A stretch of DNA of 64,000 nt from Strix aluco (taxonomy: Eukaryota; Chordata; Aves; Strigiformes; Strigidae), in the NCBI RefSeq assembly GCF_031877795.1, contig NW_027436631.1:1-64000 (forward strand), written 5' to 3'. The stretch's first letter is position 1. Every line of letters begins with the position of its first letter. The translations under genes were made by a program, and so were the position numbers. A model generated the notes under the pieces. That model was not told where the DNA came from and did no database searches. It saw nothing but the letters and a program-made list of their open reading frames with translations. Below are positions 46,114-58,618 of this stretch, one piece after another.

Positions 46114-46561
46114 GGGCCGGGGGGGCCCCCGCCCCGGGGACCCCCCGCCCCGCCCGGGGGGGCCTGCCCCCCCCCAGCACTGACGCACTTTGGCCAGGGG
46201 CCCCGGCTGGGCGCTGCCCCCCGCCCTTGGCACTGGGGGAGGACGGGTTTGGGGACCCCGGGCGCATCCCCCACCCCATTTCCCCCTGGCACCCCACAGA
46301 CCCCCCCCCCCATCCCTCCCCCTGGCTGGGGTGCAGGGACCCCCCGGGGGGCCCATCCCCTCCTCCCCACCCCTGGGCCCCCCTCTATTTTTGTACGTGC
46401 CCCCCTGTCCACCACTGCCCCTTCCCCCCCCAGACGTGTATATTTTGTACCGAACCGCTGTCCGGAATTGTACATTTATTTTTTAAGAAAAAGGAGGAAA
46501 AAAGGAGGAGGAAAAAAAAAAAGAAAAAAAAGCTCGGGGGGTATGGGGGGCGCAGAGCCCC

Positions 46562-46567
46562 AATAAA
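46562..46567 (+). terminator. RAPGEFL1: RAPGEFL1 poly(A) signal AATAAA
   Basis: Canonical AATAAA lies about 450 bp after the RAPGEFL1 stop, with TGTCCCGGCG and GTCTGCTGGTGTCG downstream as a GT-containing region. The 3' UTR (46114 to about 46590) also contains a purine-rich AAAAAGGAGGAAAAAAGG stretch at about 46486-46530. Confidence 0.8.
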
Positions 46568-46691
46568 AGGCTGTCCCGGCGCCCGTCTGCTGGTGTCGTG
46601 CTGGGGGGGCATGTCACGACCGTGAGGGTGCAGCGGGGGGCGGAGGTCCCGGGCACGGTCCCACCGGGGCTGGGGGCAACAACGGACCTTC

Positions 46692-47126
46692 GACCTTCTC
46701 AAGGTGGCCGCAGCCGGAGCCACGCGGGGTGACCTTCCCAGTATGGCGACCACCAGAGTTCCGCCCGACCTTCCCAACATGGCGGGCGGACCGGACCCGG
46801 CGGCGGCCGAGGGGCGGCACCTCCAGCCCGCAGCGGCGGCTCTGCCCGGAGCGGGGAATCACTGCCCGGAGCGGGGAATCACTCCCCGGCGGCGCCGCGC
46901 TTCCTCGTTCCTCTGGGCGCCCGCGGAGCGAGGTGATCCCGCCGCGGGGGTGACCTTCTCAAGATGGCGGCCCCAGAGCCCGGCGCTCCTCCTCGCTCAC
47001 AGCGCCCTTCCCGCCATGGCCGCCCGACCTCCCCAGCATGGCGCCGCGGTCCCGTCGCCCCTCCTCGCCCCGCCCACATCCGGTCCAGGCGGCGCAGGCG
47101 CAGGAGGCGCGGCGGCCGCCATTTTG
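46692..47126 (+). promoter_or_regulatory. WIPF2: WIPF2 promoter with a YY1-like motif array
   Basis: A degenerate motif GACCTTCYCAAGATGGCGG recurs at 46692-46710 (AAGGTGGCC variant), 46731-46750 (GTATGGCG), 46767-46786 (ACATGGCGG), 46952-46970 (AAGATGGCGG, a perfect YY1 core) and 47026-47045 (GCATGGCG). An opposite-strand YY1 core, GCCGCCATTTTG, lies at 47115-47126. The region is CpG-rich with no TATA box. YY1 binding to AAGATGGCGGC is established. Function of the array is inference. Confidence 0.55.
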
Positions 47127-47203
47127 TTTGGCGGCGGCTGGAGGCCGGACGGAGCCGCGGGGCCGCGTTTCCGGGTGCGGCGGGAGGAGGCCGCGGGCGG
47201 CGG
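47095..47203 (+). other. WIPF2: Probable noncoding first exon of WIPF2
   Basis: The CpG-rich stretch after the YY1 core ends at a good donor (GGCGG then GTGAGC, 47204). It is the best candidate for the WIPF2 5' UTR exon, because the first coding exon begins with an acceptor at 58556. The start is arbitrary. Confidence 0.45.
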
Positions 47204-50200
47204 GTGAGCGCGGGGGCACCGGGCCGGGGGCCGCGGGGCCTGTGGGGGCCGGGGCTGCGGCTGCGGCCTGCGGGTCCTCTGCATGGGGTACGGTGTGTCA
47301 GGGTGGGCGTGTGGGGTGCGGGAGGGCTGCGCGGGGCCTGCGAGGAGTCCGGGGCCGGCTGTGGGTTGCCCGGGAACAGCGGGTCGAGGGGGCTGGGGGC
47401 GCGCTGGGGCCTGTGTGGGGCCTGTTTTGGGGTGGGGGACGCGCTCTGGGCTCTTTCGGGGTGCAGAAGGGCGGGGGGTGGCAGTGAGCGCTTTGGGCTT
47501 GCAGTGGGACGAGGGTGGCCGTGGGTGCGCTGGGCTCTGCGTGGGGCACAGCGGGGTCTGTGGGGATGGGCGCAGCGGGACGCGGGGAGGTTGTGGGGAG
47601 TTTCCCAGGGGACAAAACTGGTGCAGCTGGGAACGACTGTGCTGGACGGGTGTTGGCAGAGGACACTGGCAGTGGTGGGGGGGCTCTGCGGGGATGCTGG
47701 GGAGCGCTTCTCCCCCCTTTTCTTCTCTCCGTGTCATGGAAGGTGCCCGTCACGTTCGTCCCTTCGCCTCCCTACAACGGTGCTCCCTGGGGAGAGCAGG
47801 GAGGGCTCCGGGTCTGCGTGTGGGCAGCTGCCAGGGGAGGTTTGGGTGACCGGTTGTGCCATTCTGGGGGGGACAGTGCTCCTAGGGTCAGGCCGGGCCC
47901 AGGATCCCCAAGACAGCATCGCAGTCTGGTCACTTCTCTGGGCCCAGCGCTGGCAAACTGCGGCCTGAGCAGCCTCTGCCTACGAAAACCCAAGCATGGG
48001 GCAGCATATGGCCGGGCAGCGAAGTGCTGCGAGTGCCACGGTGGAGGCTGAGCTCTCCCGTCTGCTCTGGGTAAACACGGCCGCAGCTGCGTGCTCCCGG
48101 TCCACCGGCCCTCCCCACCCACGTAGCCACATGGCATCGCCTGCGCTGCCAGACACTGCCCAGGCAGCGCCCGGGCCTTGAGGACCAAATTCCTGCTGCG
48201 GGTTTACGCTGCGGACCCCTCCAAAGCCCTGGCTGTAAGCAAATGAAATAAGTAGCTGATTGTATTCTGTGTGTCCTTTGGGACAGAGGGAGAGTGGCAG
48301 CGCCGTGGCACACGCAGCCGCAGCATTTCCCCCCACGAAGACTCAGCAGAATTGATGCGGCTCGTGCTTGCCCTTGAGTGCGTGGCTGGCCCCGGTGAGC
48401 GGCTCTCGCCCACCCCAGCTCTCCGCGGGCTTCCCCGTGGGCCTCGATGGGACACGGTTGGGTTCAGGCTGTGGGCCTGCATCCCTGTACAGGGATGAGC
48501 CCAGCGGGCCGGCTGTGCCTGTGAGCTGGTGTGCCTGGACACCGAGTTGTCCCTCCTCGGGGCTCTGCTCCCATCGAGGTGGTGCTTGTTTTGGTGTTTG
48601 CCCTGTTACGGAGAATCTGTGGCGAGTCCAGGCCTGGGGGAGCCAGGGTGGGTTTGGGGCACTGCAGGCCAGAGCCTCAGTGAGCCCAGCGCTGCGCAGC
48701 ATCCTCTGAAACAACTCCTTGTCCAAGCACTGCTCAGAGACAGGTTTTTTGGGGGGTTTACCTCAAGTCCTCGTTGCTGTTAACCACAGCTCTGCTCCAG
48801 CTACCCCTCTGTGGCGAGCAGGGGGGGGCTCAGGCTGTGTCCCCCCGACTTGCTTGGACTTGGGCAGTGTTTCTGGGGCCTGTGGGGTGGGATGCAGAGG
48901 GAGGAGATGCCGGCTGCCTCCTGACCCTCAGCTGACGGGCAGACGTGGGGCCCTGAACGCCTCGTGACTGTCCTGCTCCGGGTTTCCCCGCCCTGTCATC
49001 CAGGAGAAATGTGGGCTGGGGGACCGGTGGGAAGGTGGCAGCGAGGAGCCGGTGCAGCAGCATCCTCGAGCCAGGTGGAGGCAGAGGTTTTGCATGAAAG
49101 TCATTTCCATGAACCGCAGCCTGTGTGCTGGGCTGAGCAGGAGCCCTTGGAAAGGTGCCGCCATCCCAAATCGGCCTCATTTTACCTTTGGCAGACTTGG
49201 CTGCGGATGGGTGTCCGCCCGGGTTGCTCTGGCCTGGCCTGATCTCTGGTGTGGATGTCGCTGCCCGGCTGATGGTTGCCAGAGAGGATCTAATCTGACC
49301 TGACGCCGTCTCTGCCGCCCAAGGAGTCGGCTGGGTTTGCAGATGAGGTGTGAATCCGCCCAGCTCTGTCTTGGACATGCTCTCTGGGGCAAAGCTACCT
49401 GGCGAGCGCGTCCTCTGCTTTTCACATTCCTGCCTGTCTTGGCTTATCGACTGTGTCACGTCCCCAAGGTGTTCCAGCACCGCTGCAGCCCCCCCAGGGG
49501 AAATGTCCCCTCTTCACACCTCGCGTGATGGTGGCGGCCACGCTCCCCGCTGGTGGGGCTGCCAGGCGGCGGCACGGCAGCTCTCGCGGCCGCGTTGCGT
49601 TGCTGGAATGCAAAAGCAGAGCCTGTTTTCCCATGGCTGCTCCGGGGCCGGGAGCACAGACCCCTCTTTGTGCCGTGGGGGGCGAGGGAGGACTTGGCTT
49701 CGTCCCGCTGTGAACAAACGGGAACTGTCGGCCGCGGCGTGCCAAGCTGGTGCCATCTGGAGCGTGTGTCGTGCCCGGCGCTGAGACGTGAGCGTGGCAC
49801 GGAGGGGAGCGCGGCTGACCGGTGCCACCTTTACCACTGCTGCCTCTTTTTCCAGTGAATTGAGTCTGGTTGAGTTAGTTTGTGCCACTAAAAGTAGGTC
49901 TGTGGTTCCGCTCCGTGGCCGTCCGGCTGCTGCCACAGACATGTGAGGCTGCAAAGCTTCTGGCTGCTGCAGCCGCAGGGTATTAGACCCTGATGCGAGA
50001 GTCCCTGTGTAGGGCGCCCCTCTGCTGCTCTTGGATTTTCTGCTCTTGTTGAATGCGTTACCTTCAAGGTGAGGCATGCCGGCCCCCCTCTCCGCCAGCG
50101 TCAAGGTGACGGGGGGCATGTTCCAGGTCAGAGCTCGCTTCCCGCTTTGCTTCAAAGTGCTGTTGTCGAGGCGCTCTGGTCCTTGTCTGACCTACTTACT

Positions 50201-53200
50201 TACATCTGGCTGCTTGGAAGGAAGGCAGATTTGCTCTGCCAAAGAAGTAGCTTTCTGCTGGGAAGCAAAGGTGGGAGGAGGGAGCGGGGGGGAAAGTGCC
50301 CTCCTAACAGGGGGCTGAGCGTGTTGGGTTTCTCCTGCTGGCTTTGCCAGGGCAGCTCTGGAACGAGCGCAGCTCCCAGGGCTTGCTCCTCGCTCTGATG
50401 TTACAAGGTTGGTTCAAAAATTAAATGGTCTTTTCCAGAACTTTTTCATCACCGGCCTCAGCGGGGCTGTTGAAAACCTGCTGTGGGGGTGGGTCCCTTT
50501 GCAGCGCCGTGGAGCTGCGTGTCCTGGTGTGGTGCTGGGGCTCAGGTGTCTCTCTGCTTCCTTTGGCCCATCCCCATTCCCCTTCCTTCCTCTGGTCTCT
50601 CCCACATGCAATACCATAACCGTAGAAATTCCTGCTGCTCGGCAGGACCGGCTGCACCAGCCGGAGCTGTGGCAGCCCCGTGCTTCGGGGTGGAGGCAGC
50701 TCGGGAGGGATGCTCACGGGGAAAGGGGAGAAGCTGCCGGGCGGGTGCAGAGGTTTGCCGACAGCTCCGCTTTCCCCTTTCCAGCAGCAGCAGGTGAGGG
50801 GAGTTGCAAAGGCAGCCTGGCAGGGCTGGCTGGCAGCGTGGCCCCCGGGCAGTCTGGGTTGTGGGGAGACGTGGGACGCTGCGTGCTGGGATTCGGTGCT
50901 GCTGCTGCTGCGCTCGAGTGTCCTTGTCAGGTCTGACCTGCTGCTGCGGAGCTCCTGCAGCGACGCGCTGCGCCTGCTTGCGCCCAGGGCCCCTCTCTGC
51001 TTGCGCCGAAGCAGCAGGGCACCTTCCCTGCATGGTCAGTGCTGTTTCCTCCTGGAGGCGTGGGGCTCAAATCTTCCCTCACCTGGGCTGGAGTCTGGTT
51101 TGGGGGTGCTGGTGACTTTTCCAGGGAGCTGGGAGTGACGGGGTTGCATCTGCAAGGACCATCTGACCCCAGCTCTGAGTCTCTCCGTCTGTCACACCCC
51201 GTTACTAGATCATGTCTCAAAGCCAGCCCTCCTCTCCCTCTGCGCCTGCTTTAAATTTGCAGCATGTTCTTGGCACCTACCGACCTGAAAAGCAGCCGAG
51301 TGTGGATCCGACTGTGCGGAGAACTCGCTCTGACGGGACTTGGCTCGGTTTCCCCTCGGCGTTGGCACAGACGCTCCCTTCGTGCTCTTACACCTCCCGC
51401 AGCTGCGGCTGTCGCCGGGCCCTCGCCACCTTCGGCCTCGTGCCCCAGCAGGGGCTCTGCTCGCCGTCCTGTCGATCCTGCGGGATGGATCAGCCCCATT
51501 TGTGAGGCTTCTGTAGCTTTAGGGTTTTGCACAAACATCAAGTGTGTACGGGCGTCCCAAAATAACACTTCAGTGCTGGGTATTCTATGGTAGCTTGTAA
51601 ATTTTCTCCTAACGACTCTGACTGCAAAGCTGGTTAGAGGAAAGATGCGTTTCTTTAGCCAATTAAATTTTTTTAGAAGCAGTAAGCGATGGTTTGCCAA
51701 GCGGCTGCTTCCTTTCTGCGAGGCCGCTGTGGCTTTGGGGTGGTTCGGGGTGACTTTATTCTGCGGCAGGGACTGCGCCCTTCCAGCAGGCACCTCCCGA
51801 CAGCGCCCAGCGACTTGCCCTCTGCCTCAGTTACTTGCCCCGTGTATTCTGGATTGCGAATGGGCGCATCTCTGCTTGGCCTTTGCCTAGGAAAACCCTG
51901 AGAATACTTGGCCGGGTTTCGTGGAACAGCAGGAGACCTCGTGCTCCAGCTCAGCTCTGCTCGGCTCAGGGCTGCTTCCTGCAGCCCGGCTTGGAGCGGC
52001 TCTTGCAAAAGAGTCGGCACGGGAGGCTGGCGAGTGGGCAGAGCCCCAGTGCCTCTGGCCTGCAGGAGAGGGTGGCAAAAGGGACCAGAGCTGGGGGTCT
52101 CTGTCCTCAGCCTCCCTGAAAGCCCCGACAACAGAGGAAGAGAGAGGGAGCGTCGGGGAGGCCTGGCAGGAGGTGGGAGAGACCCCGGCAGGCAGGGGAG
52201 GCCGCCCCAGCCCGGGTGCTGCCTTGCAGAGCGAAGGGGCCGAGGCACCGCAGGCGGGGCGGGAGGGCGGCTGCTGCAGGGGCGCAGCGGGGTCTCCGAG
52301 TGTTTAAACACAGGCGGAGGCTGGTACAGGGGTTGAAGCCCTGTGTACTTTAAAGACACAGTTATTCTCCATCCAGGCTCCCGAGAGCAGCAGACCTCCA
52401 GGCAACACGTGTGTTTAGCTCGTGGGTTTTCACCGGGACTTTTTTTCCCACGGTTGTGACCAAACTCTCCGGGTGGGGACCGGGCATAGCGCTGACTTTG
52501 CTCCTGAAACACCGGCACAGCCCGTCTGGTGTCGTGGCACGGTGACCTCTCGCGGAGAGGCTGCCTATTGGGCTCCCGCGCCGGGGCAGGGCCGCTGCTC
52601 GTGGGGGGCAGAGGAGGAAGACCCAGAAATGTCAGACCTTCAGCGCTGGCCTGGCATCGCTCTGCCGAGAGGGGGGGTCAGCTTGTTGCCAACCACTTGG
52701 ATATTGGGGTGAGTCTGGGAGAAAAGCTTGGCGCAGGGGTTTGGATGAAAAGCGTGGCCTTCAGCGGGGGCCAACTCCAATTAATGTGCTTTTTTTTTGT
52801 TTTTTTTTTTTTTTTTCTGGCAGAGTTTCACCTGGGCATTTTGCTGTCCCTGCCTCATGACTCAGACCTGCGTCGGCAGACGCTGCGGCAGCGGACGGCG
52901 TCGACTCAGGGTGGCAGGCTGGAGCTGGAGACTGGTTGCCTGCTCCCGTGTAAGGCCACTGGTGCTGTAAGCTCTGCGCCGGGGAGAGTCTGGTGCTGTT
53001 TTACAGATAACTTTGCGTGCTGTCGGTTTTGAGTGACGGTCGGAAGAGCCGCAGGTTCATTCCGTCCTCGTTGCTCTTCGCTGGTAGCGTGTCAGCTGCA
53101 GCCTGGCAGAGACCAAGGGCTGACGCCGCGCTGGGTTCGCTGTGCAGAGCCTTAGATGCGGATCCTCAGCCCCTGCCCCTAAATGAGCCTGGCGTGAGCG

Positions 53201-56200
53201 GGCCCCGCTGCTGCTGGGGGGCTTTAAAAGGCTCTCGGAGATGGCTGGAGCCCTTCTCTGCTCCCCGTCCCAGGCCACCAATATTTTCTTGCTCCCCTTG
53301 CACTTTGAGGAGCTCCCGGCTCTGTCGGCTCCAGCGCAGAGGCTTCGTTTGCTCTAAATATGCAGACAGTGTTGGAGCCCGCGGTGAAGGGGACTGGTGC
53401 ATCGTTGGCAGCTGATAAAAAGGCGTTTTTATTTGAACGCTAACACCGCCGGGCTCTGGAGCCACTTTCCATTCAGCGGCGTATTGTTCTCTGCGAGGCG
53501 TGGGCCGTGCAGCACGTTATTCCCAGCCGTGGGTCGCCGTCGAAGCAGCCGGGAAGTCCCTGTGTCTCCCGCCGCTTCCTCCCGCTGGAACAATCGGAGA
53601 TGTCCGTCGGAGGGAGCGGGGCTTCAGAGCGGTTTCTGCTCGGTCCCCTCGTGTGCCACCTCTCCCTCCCTGGTTTCCTTTCCCTTCTCGCCTGGCACAT
53701 GGGATGGGGAGAGGCAGGGAAGTCTACAGGCCCTCCTGGGACGGGCTTTTCCTGCTCTTCGCTTTGCTGCAGCCTAATGTCAGGACACGATTCCTCGCTC
53801 CTGATTAAAGGTTTCCTCTGCCAAGTGATCCGAGCTGAGCGGGGTGGAAAGCTGCTAAAGGACGGCCCGACTCGGGGGTCCGGTGGTCGGGGATGGGGAA
53901 GCCGAGGCTCCACCGAGGGCTGTGGAATTCGGCCCGGAGGCGTTAGAAACTTTTGTGTTCAGGGTTTTGTTAAAAATGCATTGTCAGTGACCGTGGGTTG
54001 TTAATAATTCACTGTCTGAGTCCCGCGGGGCTGGAGTGTGTCTGTCTGTCTGCACGCAGAGATGCACCAGCTCTTTGAGACGCTCCAAATCGAGATGGCA
54101 GCTTGCTCTCTTAAAGCATGCTGATATGATTTTAAAAGCCTGAATGACCTTAAATCCTGCGATGGCTGTCTTTCAGGATAAATTATTTATGTCGCATCTT
54201 CAGTGCTGCCGAAGCCCTCGCTCCTCAGGAACGGGCAGAAATGTCAGGCTTTGGAGGACAGGCTCTGAATTTGGAAGGGCTGCGCTCAGGGTAACGAGGA
54301 ACTGAGGGTTTGGATGGGAAGAAGTGGAAGATAAAGGCGCCCGGCGAGGCGGAGGCGGGAGGGAGGGAGGGTGTTTGAGAGGTCCAGCCTTGGAAGTCGT
54401 CCCCAAACCGGTGCAGCCGCATTCTGCAGCCGACATCAGAGGGCTGGAAATTCCTCTTGATCTGCAGTTCAAAGCCGCTGCCTCCCTGAGGATGAAGCGC
54501 TTCATCTCGGGTTTGCAAATGCAGGCTCGCCGTGGCAGCGAGCGTAGCTGTGAAATACAAATCCGCCGCAGCGCCCAAATCCCCCTGAAAAGCGAGGAAA
54601 CGCGCTTACGGCGTCTGAAGGTCACTGCTGCCTGTCCTGCTAAAAAAGCAAAACCCCCCCTGAGGGATGAGCAGAATCCAGGGCTGCTTGCTGGAGAAGG
54701 CATTTCATTTCCCTTCACGGCAAAAAGGGACTTGAAAAACACCTGGAAAACGTGGCATGTAGTCTTGTCCAGGCCAGATCTGGCTAATTGAAGCTGTTTT
54801 ACGGGAGACGGGAACTGCTGAATGTAACGTTCTTGGGTTTTAACAGTGTTTTGAACCCCGGGTTGGCAGGGGAGTGCTGACTGGAACTGCTGCAGGACTG
54901 TCCCGTGGTCGGTGCCGCTGTGGGGCGCGGGGTGCTGCCGTGATGGGGGGAGCAGCAGCTCTGGAAGCAGCTTTCTGCAGGGTCACCTGGATTTCAGTGC
55001 ACTCTCTCTCTCCTCCAGAGCGATCGCTTTTCACACGTTGTCTTCCTCCCGGTTTTCTCACAGCTTTCTTGGGTTTTGCTTTTTATTTTTAAAAGGAAAG
55101 CTAATGTGCAAACCTGCCCCTCCTGGCTTAACCGAAGACGAGCTCTCCTCTGTGCTTTGATCTAGCGGGTGTCTCTCTCTCGCTGCCCCGATTCAGGTCT
55201 TTCAAACCACTTTCCCTGCAAGCGCAGCGAGCTGCCGCCGCGGCATATGGAGCTCTCAAAGGCTCAGATCTGCCTTGGTGAAGGGATCCCTGGTAACGAA
55301 GAACAAAGGAGAAGAAATGCAGAGAAGTCGGCTGTCGGAGCAGCATTGTTTCAAAGGGCATGGTTTCCGTAAGGCATACGCCAGACATTAAGGGGTGGTA
55401 AGCAGTGCTGGGAGAACCCCCCTCCCCCCCCTTTTTTTTTTTTTCCTGGAGGATTTAGCTTGTGTCTCCCTGATCTTTATCAGCTGCGTCTGTCGTGAAC
55501 ATTAAAGATCTAGGCTTTATTTTAAAGACAGACACAGATCACTCCAGTGTTCCCACCCAGAGGTCTCAGCTTTTCTCATGGTATGAAATAATCAGCAGCC
55601 GCCACGTGCTGAGTTCGGTGTCTCTTGATTTTGGTTTTTCAATGTGACCTTTGCTGTTAATCCACAACCTGAACGGGGCCGTGTGCTGAAACGAAATGAC
55701 CTGTTTCTCGGGAATTCAGCTCCAGTTTATCCTCAAGCTGCTTTAGCTTAAACTCTTCTCTCCCCCCCTTCTCGCTCTTCTAGGTCAGAGCCTTTATCTG
55801 AGTGCGGGTTTCGGTGCAGCACTAGTTTTAAGGGCATGTTAGATATGGGGAGATAATGACTCATGGTTTTCTTTGTGGAAATACCCTTCCCCTCCCTGGC
55901 TGTGCTTACAGGAGGTACCATCGCTGTGGGATTGTCCCTAGCTGCTCCACCTGACGCAGGGCTCATGGGGGGAAGCGGGGCAAACAGGGGTCCTGAGCGG
56001 CCTGCTTCCCTTGCAGACGTGGCGCTGACTTGTTTTCTGACAAACCCCTGTCCGTCTGTCCGTGTACGGCGAGGCGGTGTGTCCCTGTCGTGGGAGTATC
56101 TGAAGGGAGACTCCTGCGACCCCGAGTGCTGTCGAGGTGCGGAGCGGGGTGGGACGCGTCACCCCGTGAGTAACCCCAGCGGGAGCGTAACGGGGAGGTG

Positions 56201-58556
56201 ATGTGGGTGTTTCTGTTCTCCTGGGTCGGGAGCGGAGGTGACGGCCTGCAGCGCTGGCACCGCTCCTGTGCTGGCTCAGGCCTGTGACACATGAGACCGT
56301 CAGGAGTCTCATTACCTGGCACGTTTCTCAGCTCTATCTCTGCTAATTACCCCCAGCTGCTGGTGCTCAAACAAGGCCAGGGCTCTCCTGCCCATCCTCT
56401 CCCGCCGCGACGTCGTCACACTGTCCCCCCGACGTCCTGCTCTGCCCTGGCAGCTGCTCGCACCGTCCTGGCCCTGCGATCCCACTGCGGGGTGGGAAGG
56501 AGCACGGGGGAAAAACGCTCCTGTTGCAACACGTCCTGGCAGCGCCGGCAGGTCCCAGACGAGCACGTTATGAGCTGTCTCTGATCTTGCTTCGGTGGGA
56601 AAAGTACAGGCCGAATGGGCTTGCCGGGCGTTGTTCCCAGTCTGCGGAGCGTCCCGGCTTGGTGGGGCTGAAGGGGAATCAACAGACGTCGGCTCTGCTG
56701 TGCGAGGCCTCGAGCTCAGGCTGGAGCAAAGCAGCACCGCACGTGTCGGGAGGGTGCGTTTCCGAGAGGCGGGAGTGAGGTGATTTCCCTCGTGAGGTGG
56801 ACAAGGACCTGCTGGGTCACGGTGGGTTGGAGCTCGCGCCGTTCCCAGTCCCACAGAGGTGTGGCCGGTGCCACCAGAGAACTTGAGATCTCAAGTGACT
56901 TAGAAAGCGCCAGAAGATAGAGGGAGGAACATCTTCCCAAGGAGAGTGTCTGTAGTTGAGGAGTTTCTCACTTGGTAGAAGAGCTGCTTTTAATTAAAAG
57001 GCAGTTTATTTATTTATTTTCCTGAACCGCAGAGAGCTGGTGGTTTGCTCGAGGGCAGGGGAGCCGCTGGCATCGCAGCGATGCTGCTGGTCCGTTTTTC
57101 CTGTTCTCACACCTCTGCCATGACAGGCAGTGGGAATGTCTGACACGTGAGGACAGACCTGGTCTCATCCTGGCCTCTGTTTACTGTGGCATCAGTAAAT
57201 TGTAGTTTATTTAGTCGCGGGTGAGTCTCAGAAGGGGTCTGGATTTTTGTACCCGATATAAACCATTTCAAAGGTTGTGGGCACCTGGATTTCAGTGCCT
57301 GGGTCGTAAAGAAGCTTTCACTGTCGTGGTGGATGTGTCTGTGACCTCTCTGGTCGCGTGCCCTGGAGGTCAGGGATCGGAAGTTGGAAGCTTCAGGTGT
57401 GAAACTGTCCTGTTCTTACCTGGGGTTGGTATTGTGGTCCTCTTTAATGGTTAAGGAACAGGTTTTCCCGGGGGAAAGACATCTGCGGCCCAGAGAGGTG
57501 CATTTATCCCCTGCCTCTCGGTCTGCCCTGAGCACCCGAAACTCCCGGGGTGGTGAGCGAGGCCTCCAGTCATCACATTCCTATTCCCTGAGCCGGTGCT
57601 GCTGGGGCAGCCCTACCTTTGCGCTGCTGTCAGAGGCACGAGCTTGCCAGGGGCCTGTCCTGTGATACCCCGGTGATTCAGGCTCCTCTTCCTGTCCTCA
57701 CTTCCTCCGTGCTCGGTCTCCGGTGCCGACCGGAGCTGCCGGGCTCTGCGGAGCCACACCGGTGAAGCGCTGTGCGGGCTGGGAGCCATTCCGGGTAAGC
57801 CGTGGTGTGGGAAAGGTTCATTTTGGGCTTGTGGTGAGGTGGATCGAAACGTAACCGGATCGGTGCTGGGAAGGCGTGTTTCGCTGCCTGCTTGGACAGC
57901 TTCGGGGGGGCTTTGGAGTTGTGGAAATAGAGTGGGGCGCAGACAGCCGTCGGTGTTGGGAGGTTATTGACGCGGGATCCGAGCGGTTGGGAAAATCTGC
58001 CTGGGCTGTTCGAGGATGGGAGCGTCTCTCCTTGTGCGAGCCACGGGGCAGCACTGCGCTGCTTCGTCTGCCTTCTGCCCGGTGATCCGTCTGGCAGATT
58101 TAACGGTGTCCGTGGCTGGAGGGGCCCGCTGGGGACGCGTGCCAGGGCTGGCCGCGGTGCCTGCTGACGGGCTGGAGGCTTTGGGCTCCTGTCGCACTTC
58201 CACGTGAGCAGCCTCCGGCTGCAGATAAAGGAGCTGGATTGATGGCGCAGGATTAGCTTGGCCGGGTTTTCTCTGCTGAGCCAAGCGGTCGTGTGAAAAA
58301 CGTCCTGGGTTTCAGCTGCGGGCTCTGTGCTGGGCTGGGGGCCCTGGCCATTTGGGGTGGGGGATCACGCTGGCTCCCACCGCTGGGCCCCGCTACTCCG
58401 GGGTGTTGGGAGAACCAGGCGGCCCTTTTGAGCCATCTGGGAGTGGGCAAGACCTGCAGGAACTCCAGGCACAGGGCACTAGCACACACTACCCCAGGGC
58501 CATGTTTCTCCGTGGCTTTCCCCTCCAGTCCCTGACCTCTTCCTCCCTTCCCGCAG
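47204..58556 (+). other. WIPF2: WIPF2 intron 1, 11.3 kb, no gene seen
   Basis: No exon, RNA gene or intact mobile element was recognised on either strand. GC content is moderate, lower than elsewhere in the window. AT-richer patches at about 54060-54200 and 55490-55560 look less repetitive than their surroundings and could be regulatory, but nothing in the sequence proves it. A TGACTCA AP-1 site lies at about 52858. The many open frames are short and unrelated to known proteins. Confidence 0.55.
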
Positions 58557-58558
58557 GC

Positions 58559-58588
58559 ATGAGTGACCAGGCTTGCCCCCAGCGCTGA
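58559..58588 (+). other. Nine-residue uORF before the WIPF2 start
   Basis: The exon starting at 58557 opens almost at once with ATG and reads MSDQACPQR then TGA at 58586-58588, 30 nt before the WIPF2 ATG. If the splice at 58556 is used, every WIPF2 mRNA with this exon carries it. Confidence 0.5.
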
Positions 58589-58618
58589 GCAGCCGGAGCT
58601 GCCGGGAGCCGGGCCAGG

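Noticed and set aside
47204-58556. CRISPR arrays, bacterial operons, phage or integrated viral genes
   Set aside because: None were seen here or elsewhere in the window. All recognisable genes are spliced vertebrate nuclear genes.
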